Below are positions 5,877 through 11,400 of a stretch of DNA of 14,099 nt, piece by piece. Origin of the DNA: Clostridiales bacterium (lineage in GTDB: Bacteria; Bacillota_A; Clostridia; Christensenellales; CAG-917); the NCBI GenBank assembly GCA_031282095.1, contig JAITEJ010000004.1, forward strand, positions 1 to 14,099, read 5' to 3'. Positions within the stretch are counted from its first letter, which is position 1, and each line of letters opens with the position of its first letter. The notes beneath the pieces were generated by a model that was not told the origin of the DNA, ran no database searches, and saw only the letters and a list, made by a program, of their open reading frames with translations. The position numbers and the translations under genes were made by a program.

Positions 5877-6381
5877 TTTTCTGATTTTTGGGCTTCATTG
5901 TAAAGCCATGTGAAATGCTGAAAAAACACCCGTCCCGTGCATTTCTTTTTTACGCATTCGTCAACATTTATGCGGCATCCGTCGCATCTGGGAGTCTGCC
6001 GAGCGTCTAAATAAACCTTTAACGAATTATATTGATGAATAATACTGTTACCCCATGACGACGCCAAAAACTTTTCTTTCGTTTTCACATCGATAACTCC
6101 TGAAAGCAGCAAAATGCCCGCTTGGTCGTAACTCGCGCAAACACTGTTCGCGCAGCTCTTATCTTCTTCCGTCCATTCTTCGTAAGGCTTATTGTATAAT
6201 TAAGTGCGCACAGCCTTTCTTGCCGCGTTCAGACTATCATTCGACAAATACTGATGTAAATAAAAGAACGACCGCATATTTTGCGACCGTGTTTCCTTTA
6301 ACAACTGAATCACAATTATCAGTATTGATAACGATGTAACTATCGAAGCTATGCCTGTTACGTTACGATATTCCAGTCCAT
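5873..6381 (-). pseudogene. Broken gene for a membrane-anchored protein with a Cys-rich tail
   Basis: Reading minus from an ATG at 6379-6381 (AGGA 5 bp upstream, GGAGG at 6395-6399) gives MDWNIVT and then a stop. The sequence GTAACGTAAC (6357-6366) is a 5-bp tandem duplication. Removing one GTAAC restores one frame: MDWNIVTGIASIVTSLSILI, then a stretch including LLKETRSQNMRSFFYLHQYL, as far as the end at 5873. That frame is interrupted only by a TAA at 6200-6202 (between KAVRT and LYNKPYEEW). The restored protein would be 167 residues: one transmembrane helix at about 7-27, a helical middle, and a C-terminal cysteine cluster CDGC...C...C. It resembles DUF4760-like membrane proteins, but that is only a resemblance. 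The last 71 codons stay open from a GTG at 6086-6088 with AGGAG 8 bp upstream, so a C-terminal piece could still be made and feed the overlapping SLOG start. Confidence 0.8.
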
Positions 6382-6469
6382 ACTGATCCTGACACCTCCG
6401 TCGCCGCCGTTGTATTTAAAAAGTCGTCGAAAAAAAATTTATCGTGACGCTTTCCGCCGCTCCGCATTT

Positions 6470-6483
6470 TTCGTTCGAACGAA
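6470..6483. promoter_or_regulatory. 14-bp palindrome TTCGTTCGAACGAA
   Basis: A perfect palindrome about 90 bp upstream of the broken membrane gene and 33 bp from the terminator at 6516. It could be an operator. It does not match the Gram-positive LexA box (CGAACnnnnGTTCG), because the half-sites are in reversed order. Confidence 0.35.
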
Positions 6484-6515
6484 CCTTTTCAAACTTATTT
6501 GCGGTATCTATCTGC

Positions 6516-6551
6516 AAAAGCGCGGAATGCAAATGTTATTCCGCGCTTTTT
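6516..6551. terminator. Bidirectional intrinsic terminator downstream of the zinc-ribbon gene
   Basis: A perfect 13-bp stem AAAAGCGCGGAAT (6516-6528) / ATTCCGCGCTTTT (6538-6550) with a 9-nt loop and A/T-rich flanks on both sides. In the minus direction it lies about 210 bp after the zinc-ribbon gene and before the membrane/SLOG pair, separating the two units. Confidence 0.85.
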
Positions 6552-6605
6552 AAAAGATTGTCCCGAGTCGTCATGCTTTAGGAGTTCGCTTAAGTTTACG
6601 TTCGT

Positions 6606-6726
6606 AAATATAACGTGTTAAATTCAATTGTCGGTTTAAGCCGTCATGCCGTCACATTTGGGATGTTTACGCAATGTAACGTGTTTAAGCCCGTCGTCCG
6701 TTTAAGCCGTTAATTCCGGATGTTTA
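6606..6726. repeat. Degenerate ~60-bp duplication
   Basis: Two segments share an ordered set of words: TAACGTGTTAA / TAACGTGTTTAA, GTTTAAGCCGT / GTTTAAGCCGT and GGGATGTTTA / CGGATGTTTA. They run from about 6606-6668 and 6673-6726. No coding sequence or clear relation to the adjacent gene end is visible. Confidence 0.55.
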
Positions 6727-6759
6727 TTTATTTAAATTCACACCCTTAACGCAACGCCG

Positions 6760-7218
6760 TTAAATCTCATCGTCCGATTCCTCATCCTCGTCCTCATCCA
6801 AATCAATGAGATCGAGGTCAAGATCGTCGTCCGCGATATCGTCGGGGGAAATATCCTCATCCTCGTCGTCGATTTTTTCTTCTTCTTCCAAAGCGGTAAG
6901 AGAAATCTCGGTTAGGTCATCGTTCACGACGGCGGCCGGTTCTTCCTCTTCGACGAATTGACGCCAATTGTCCTCCTCGTCGATTTTCTCATCGACGACT
7001 TTGCCGCCCTTTTCGGCGCGGCACTGGGCGCACATATCCTCATCCTCCGCAATATAGTTGATACGGCAAACAGGGCAGAGTACGCCGTCCTCGTCGTCTT
7101 CCTCGATAAGAGGCGCGACATTGCCTATATGAAGTTCCGCTTTGCAGACATTGCAAAGGCTTTCGTCGAGTTTGATCCAATTTAAATCGCATCTAGGACA
7201 CTTTTTATAATTTCCCAT
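6760..7218 (-). CDS. Double zinc-ribbon protein with long acidic C-terminal tail
   Basis: 152 residues. Two copies of the same zinc-ribbon spacing stand in tandem: C7-x2-C10-x11-C22-x2-C25 and C48-x2-C51-x11-C63-x2-C66, each with a DE-S/D-x-C knuckle before the second pair. From residue ~70 the chain is extremely acidic and low in complexity (runs of E and D to the end), probably disordered. Ribbon plus acidic tail would suit a protein that contacts basic partners such as ribosomes, RNA polymerase or DNA-binding proteins, but no family function is recognised; the acidic tail alone recalls RNA polymerase delta, which has no such ribbons. The ATG at 7216-7218 is preferred over a GTG at 7225 because GGTGAG lies 5 bp before it. 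It follows lysS on the same strand but has its own promoter. Confidence 0.85.
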   Translation of the reverse strand: MGNYKKCPRCDLNWIKLDESLCNVCKAELHIGNVAPLIEEDDEDGVLCPVCRINYIAEDEDMCAQCRAEKGGKVVDEKIDEEDNWRQFVEEEEPAAVVNDDLTEISLTALEEEEKIDDEDEDISPDDIADDDLDLDLIDLDEDEDEESDDEI

Positions 7219-7232
7219 AGCACTCACCCGTT

Positions 7233-7256
7233 ATTATATCTTACGCAAACGTTTGC
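7233..7256 (-). promoter_or_regulatory. Promoter -10 with a LacI-type operator-like palindrome
   Basis: Minus-strand TATAAT (7233-7238) lies 14 bp before the zinc-ribbon ATG. Immediately upstream, GCAAACGTTTGC (7245-7256) is a perfect 12-bp palindrome. It is identical to the core of the E. coli PurR/LacI-family consensus, and the flanking AC (7243-7244) also fits. It occupies the -10/-35 spacer, where a repressor would block RNA polymerase. No good -35 is seen, and no LacI-family regulator gene is in the window. Confidence 0.5.
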
Positions 7257-7423
7257 CGCCGCGCAATATTGTCAATAAGTTTATTTGCGGCGTCGGCAAT
7301 ACTGATTGGAATTGTTCGCCGTCTCTTTTTTATTTTGCGGCGCGAGTATAGCTTTGACGCCTGAGATCGGTCGCGCGGAAAAATCTCCTGCCGCGGTCTG
7401 ATTATTCATCACCGCAAGTCAAA

Positions 7424-7933
7424 CTTATTCGCCGCCGCAATAATATCCTGTTTGGCTGATGTTTTACACCGTTTCCGCGGTCGGTTTTCCGGCTTAGAGG
7501 GTAAATCGCAATTTCCCGAGTACCGCGGCGCAAATTCGATTTTGTTCGCCGAAGCCATTGCATTGCGGCAGGTCGGATTTTTACAAGTTTTATCGCAATA
7601 CGCCGAATTTATTCGCCGCCGCACTAATATCCCGTTTTAACTTACGTTTTATACCTTTCCCGCGACCGGAATTCAAATCGAGTCGTTTTACGCAAACTGC
7701 GGCGCAAATTCGATTTTATTCGCCGTAACCTTTGTATTGCGGCAGGTCGGATTTTTATGGGTTTTATCGCAATACGCCGAACTTATTCGCCGCCGCACTA
7801 ATATCCCGTTTTAACTTATTTCCCGCGACCGGAATTCAAATCGAATCGTTTTACGCAAACCGCGGCGCAAATTCGATTTTATTCGCCGTAACCATTGAAT
7901 TGCGGTTGGTCAAGATTTTATAGGTTTCATCGT
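7424..7933 (-). repeat. About 175-184-bp tandem array reaching into the lysS 3' end
   Basis: The word CGCCGCCGCA begins at 7430, 7614 and 7788 (periods 184, 174); the word GCGGCGCAAATTCGATTTT begins at 7525, 7699 and 7862 (periods 174, 163). The last copy runs into lysS: its final codons and stop (minus ATGAAACCTATAAAATCTTGA) align with ATAAAACCCATAAAAATCCGA in the middle copy. Older, more degraded copies may extend left to about 7260. Each unit has a GC-rich inverted pair CGGCG...CGCCG. No gene is supported here; open frames within it come from the repeat. Confidence 0.85.
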
Positions 7934-9409
7934 GGGGAAGAGAAGTACGTCGCGAATGGAAAAACTGTCCGTGAGGAGCATAACCATTCGGTCGATGCCT
8001 ATCCCTAAGCCTCCCGTGGGAGGCAGACCGTATTCCAAAGCGGTAACGTAATCGTCGTCCGTCATTTGCGCTTCGTCGTCGCCCTTGGCGCGTTCCTTAG
8101 CTTGCGCAATGAAGCGTTCGCGCTGATCTACCGGGTCGTTCAATTCCGAAAACGCATTGCCCAACTCACGCGCGGTAATGAAAAACTCAAAACGTTCGGT
8201 GAGCCGTTTGTCGGAGGGCTTTTTCTTGGCGAGGGGGGACACTTCGACCGGGTAGTCGAGAATGAATGTGGGCTGCCACAGCTTATCTTCGACAAGCTGA
8301 TCGAACACGGTGTACAGAGCCTTGCCCCATGTGACGTCGGAGGTGAAGCCGACGCCTAATGTTTCCGCTTTTTTAACGAGGTCGGAAAGGGCGCCCTTAT
8401 TAAAGTCGATCCCCGTATATTCCTTTACCGCTTCAAGCATCGTCATACGCTTCCACGGCCCTTTCAAGCTTAACGGCTTGCCCTGATATGAAATGTCTAA
8501 TGTTCCGACGGTTTTTTCCGCGGCGTAAACGAATAAGCGTTCCGTCAAGTCCATCATCCCGTGATAGTCCGTGTAAGCTTGGTATAACTCCACGGTGGTG
8601 AATTCGGGATTGTGGCGTGTATCCATGCCCTCGTTGCGGAACAGGCGTCCCAACTCGTATACCTTTTCAAAGCCGCCCACGATAAGGCGTTTTAAGTAAA
8701 GCTCGGGGGCTATGCGCATATACATATCCAAATCGAGCGCGTTGTGGTGCGTGACGAACGGACGCGCGGACGCTCCCCCCGCGACGGTGTTGAGAATGGG
8801 GGTTTCCACCTCCACGAAGCCTTCAGCGTCTAAAAACGCGCGCACCGCCGAAATAATTTTACTCCTCAAAACGAAAGTGCGTTTCACGTCGGGATTGGCG
8901 ATGAGGTCTACGTAGCGTTGTCTGTAGCGCAGATCCTCGTCCTTTAAGCCGTGGAATTTTTCAGGCAATGGCAATAAGGATTTAGCAAGCAATAAGACGC
9001 TGTCGGCGTGTATGCTTATTTCACCCTTTTGAGTGGTAAACACGCGCCCGGTAACGCCCACTATGTCGCCGATATCGTATTTTTTAAATTCGTCGTATAG
9101 ACTTTCGCCCAAATCGTCGCGGCGAAAGTAGCATTGAATCAACCCGGCTCCGTCCAGAACATGACCGAAACTCGCCTTGCCCATTATGCGTTTCGATATG
9201 AGCCGTCCGGCAATCGCCACGGTTTTGCCTTCATAACCGGCGTAATCGGATATAATCGCCGCGGAATCCGCGTTTTTATCGAATTTGACAATCTCGAACG
9301 GATCCTTGCCCGCCGCCTTTAATTCGGTCAGCTTTTCACGGCGCACCCTTAAAATTTCGCCCAAGGCAACGTCGTCGTTCAAGTTTTCATTTGCGTTTAT
9401 TTCGCTCAT
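7910..9409 (-). CDS. lysS: Lysyl-tRNA synthetase, class II
   Basis: It charges tRNA-Lys in the cytoplasm. The 499 residues match the usual length: an N-terminal helix ([19 protein letters not shown] at 20-38), an OB-fold anticodon-binding domain to about 150, then the class II catalytic core. Motif 1 spans about 178-206 (ending VETPIL), motif 2 is [18 protein letters not shown] at 257-274 and motif 3 is [13 protein letters not shown] at 467-479, with the conserved arginine at 474. GGAG lies 7 bp before the ATG at 9407-9409. No T-box or other leader element was recognised upstream; the 560 bp to greA hold a tandem array. greA and lysS on one strand is a common Firmicutes arrangement, so the two may be cotranscribed. 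The last codons form the edge of the downstream array. Confidence 0.97.
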   Translation of the reverse strand: MSEINANENLNDDVALGEILRVRREKLTELKAAGKDPFEIVKFDKNADSAAIISDYAGYEGKTVAIAGRLISKRIMGKASFGHVLDGAGLIQCYFRRDDLGESLYDEFKKYDIGDIVGVTGRVFTTQKGEISIHADSVLLLAKSLLPLPEKFHGLKDEDLRYRQRYVDLIANPDVKRTFVLRSKIISAVRAFLDAEGFVEVETPILNTVAGGASARPFVTHHNALDLDMYMRIAPELYLKRLIVGGFEKVYELGRLFRNEGMDTRHNPEFTTVELYQAYTDYHGMMDLTERLFVYAAEKTVGTLDISYQGKPLSLKGPWKRMTMLEAVKEYTGIDFNKGALSDLVKKAETLGVGFTSDVTWGKALYTVFDQLVEDKLWQPTFILDYPVEVSPLAKKKPSDKRLTERFEFFITARELGNAFSELNDPVDQRERFIAQAKERAKGDDEAQMTDDDYVTALEYGLPPTGGLGIGIDRMVMLLTDSFSIRDVLLFPTMKPIKS

Positions 9410-9636
9410 CGGGAAGCTCCGTAAGTATTTTGGGCGCCGCCGCGCCGCCGTTCACGACAAGGGGGATCTGAAAAGTTTCTCCGGAATTTTCCTTGCCGCT
9501 CAGCGGTGCGCCGTGCCGCATGTGCGTGTTAAAGTGTGCTTTTTACCGCTCTGAACGGTTTGTTCAGTCCGTTCGTTTGCCGGTGTGCCGGTCATATACA
9601 CGCGTCGACGGTGGTTCCCGCCGTTTATGTATGCGT

Positions 9637-9898
9637 GTTAACAAGCGCTGTCGCCGCCGGTTTTATTCCGTCCGCATACGTGCCTATGCGTGTGTTTGTC
9701 GGCAACGTTTTCTGTATACGCTGCCGATTGCGTATACGCGTTAACAGCGCTATCCCCGCCGGTTTTCTTCCGTCCGCATACGTGCCTATGCGTGTGTTTG
9801 TCGGCAACGTTTTTTGTATACGCTGCCGGTTGCGTATGCGCGTTAACAGCGCTGTCGCCGCCGTTTTTTTGCCCGTACCTATTGCGTGCGCGCATCGG
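9637..9898 (-). repeat. 102-103-bp tandem array with internal inverted repeats between greA and lysS
   Basis: GTTAAC begins at 9637, 9740 and 9842. The first two units are nearly identical and the third is partial and diverged; a weaker copy may lie at 9528-9636. Each unit contains two inverted repeats: CGCATA-N6-TATGCG (9673-9690 in unit 1) and GTATACGC-N8-GCGTATAC (9714-9737). In unit 2 the second has one G-T change. If greA and lysS share a transcript, the array is in its intercistronic RNA and would fold into successive hairpins. Open frames here on both strands are repeat artefacts. The rest of the gap (9410-9636, 9899-9971) shows nothing recognisable. Confidence 0.9.
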
Positions 9899-9971
9899 CA
9901 GCCTTATTATCCGTACGCGCGCCGGCGCCCGCTTAAAGAAACCCGCGCATCGGTTTGCGCGACCGTCGCTC

Positions 9972-10442
9972 TCAGACGTGTATTTTTAGAATTTCAAAGC
10001 GTATCTCGCCCTGCGGTGATTTTACGGAAACCACGTCGCCTTTCTTTTTACCCAACAGAGCTTTGCCTAACGGCGATTCGTTGCTTATCTTGTTGTCCGC
10101 GAGATCCGCTTCGGAGGTGCCTACGATGCGGTATACGATTTCCTCTTCAAATTCACGGTCAAAAACCGTCACCGTGCTGCCGACGGACACAATGGACGCG
10201 TCCAACGCGCTTTCATCGATTATGACCGCGAGACGGAGTTTTTCGTCGATATCCTTAATTTCATGCTCAATGAAAACCTGCTCTTCCTTTGCGGCGTCAT
10301 ACTCGGCGTTCTCGCTCAGGTCGCCGAACTCGCGGGCGATTTTGATTTTCTCGGCGATTTCCTTTCTGCCGTGCGCCAAAAGATAGTCAAGCCTTTTTTG
10401 CAGTCTGTCATAGCCTTCCCGTGTGAGATAGATTTCAGCCAT
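9972..10442 (-). CDS. greA: Transcription elongation factor GreA
   Basis: It binds the RNA polymerase secondary channel and stimulates cleavage of backtracked RNA. The 156-residue length is typical. An N-terminal coiled coil (about 1-75) carries the tip motif AREFGDLSENAEYDAAKEEQ at 36-55, with the catalytic acidic residues D41 and E44. The C-terminal FKBP-like domain follows (DREFEEEIVYRIVGTSEAD, then SNESPLGKALLGKKKGD). The start is the ATG at 10440-10442, with GGAGAG 7 bp upstream; the frame is open upstream but lies in the leader. A consensus promoter sits about 145 bp upstream with a small hairpin and U-tract in the leader. lysS follows after 560 bp on the same strand. Confidence 0.97.
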   Translation of the reverse strand: MAEIYLTREGYDRLQKRLDYLLAHGRKEIAEKIKIAREFGDLSENAEYDAAKEEQVFIEHEIKDIDEKLRLAVIIDESALDASIVSVGSTVTVFDREFEEEIVYRIVGTSEADLADNKISNESPLGKALLGKKKGDVVSVKSPQGEIRFEILKIHV

Positions 10443-10471
10443 AGGTTTTCTCTCCGACGAAGCGCGGAAAC

Positions 10472-10494
10472 AAAAAAACGCCTCCGTGCGTTCC
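10472..10494 (-). terminator. Small hairpin plus U-tract in the greA leader (possible attenuator)
   Basis: On the minus strand AACGC, loop ACGGAG, GCGTT is followed by seven T residues (10472-10478). It lies between the greA promoter and its ribosome binding site. The stem is only 5 bp, so termination would be partial at best. Confidence 0.4.
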
Positions 10495-10583
10495 AAAAAT
10501 TACTATATATTATATAGCGGCAAATGCCCGACAATTAATAAATTTACTATTCTATAAAAAATAGTTGTCGCAACAGCGTGCGT

Positions 10584-10613
10584 ATTATACAACAGCAATG
10601 CGGTTCGTGTCAA
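10584..10613 (-). promoter_or_regulatory. greA promoter (TTGACA-N18-TATAAT)
   Basis: Both hexamers are perfect on the minus strand: TTGACA at 10608-10613 and TATAAT at 10584-10589. Transcription would start near 10577, giving a leader of about 135 nt before greA. A second TATAAT-like sequence nearer the gene (around 10510) has no matching -35. Confidence 0.85.
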
Positions 10614-10770
10614 GGAAACGCCGCATATTATTTCTCTATTTATCAAATTTATTCAGTTTACGCATGGATAATTATGCAAAGTATTTCGGACGCCTCGAAG
10701 AGCGATTAATTACGGGTCTAACGCGACCTTCTGCAGACCGTTTTGTCGGTTTACACGCCGTTGACGCCTA

Positions 10771-10888
10771 TCGTTCAGTTATAAAAAGGCAAACTTTTCT
10801 TATACTGAGCGGAGCAATTTAAATGCTAATATACTGCCGTCCATCGTTCAGTTATAAAAAGGCAAGCTTTTCTTATATAAAGCGGAGC
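10771..10888. repeat. 73-bp-spaced direct repeat in the gap downstream of the 847-aa gene
   Basis: TCGTTCAGTTATAAAAAGGC begins at 10771 and again at 10844. The match continues about 25 bases (AARCTTTTCTTATA..., GCGGAGC) with few changes. An ATG-initiated 52-codon frame at 10664-10822 overlaps the first copy but has no ribosome binding site and is not accepted. 10614-10770 shows nothing else recognisable. Confidence 0.8.
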
Positions 10889-10929
10889 GCGCGGGCTGCC
10901 GTAATTTGTTAAACATATAGCTAAAGCCG

Positions 10930-11400
10930 GGAAATTTAAGGCTCAAGTGTCATTTCCGAGCGTGTTTTAAGTCGCGGTCGAATAGACCTTTTTGAGGCGG
11001 AATGATTGAAAAGCTCACATGGCGCAGACGGAAGTTGTTTAAAGTTGCAGGCGGTCGCACCATATCCATGCATGGCGGGACGATTTAAAGGCTCGCATAT
11101 CGTTCCCGGAGGCATCTCCCAACCGTACAATGCGGGAAAGCTCTACCAATGCGGAGAGGAAAGGTTAACTCATCGTTGCCGAAAGTATCTTACAACCGCA
11201 CAATGCGGAAAAGCTCCGCCTATGCGGACGACGATTTGAGAACCCGTGCCGCACTGCCGAAAATATATGCCCAATCGTAATTCGGGCGAGCCGTATCAAT
11301 GCGCGGCGGAGTGATTTTAAGGTTCGCGCATAGCTTGGCGGTCAGCGTCTCCGAAAGTGTCGTTAAAGCCGATATAATTGCTGCCGGGCGGAAGCGTCCA
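10930..11400 (-). repeat. About 71-79-bp degenerate tandem array derived from the 3' end of the 847-aa gene
   Basis: Units begin near 10930, 11001, 11080, 11159, 11230 and 11309, each opening with a variant of GATTTAAAGGCTCGC and containing a ...CAATGCGG segment. The last unit is the coding 3' end of the neighbouring gene. On the minus strand the copies still echo its C-terminus (NYIGFNDTFGDADRQAMREP): DTFGNDE, DASGNDMRAFK and RPNYDWAYIFGSAARVL, with stops and frameshifts between. The array is more eroded than the one after rsmG. No gene is supported in it. Confidence 0.75.

Noticed and set aside
6760..7218. RNA polymerase delta subunit (RpoE)
   Set aside because: Only the acidic tail is similar; the N-terminus has two zinc ribbons instead of the delta winged-helix domain.
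9410..9971. T-box riboswitch upstream of lysS
   Set aside because: No T-box sequence (TGGNACCGCG type) or antiterminator; the gap is explained by the tandem array.
9536..10225. 229-codon plus-strand frame across the 102-bp array and into greA antisense
   Set aside because: Length comes from the stop-free tandem repeat and the antisense of greA; no ribosome binding site or domain.
10664..10822. 52-codon ATG frame in the greA/847-aa gene gap
   Set aside because: No ribosome binding site, overlaps a direct repeat, and no recognisable protein features.
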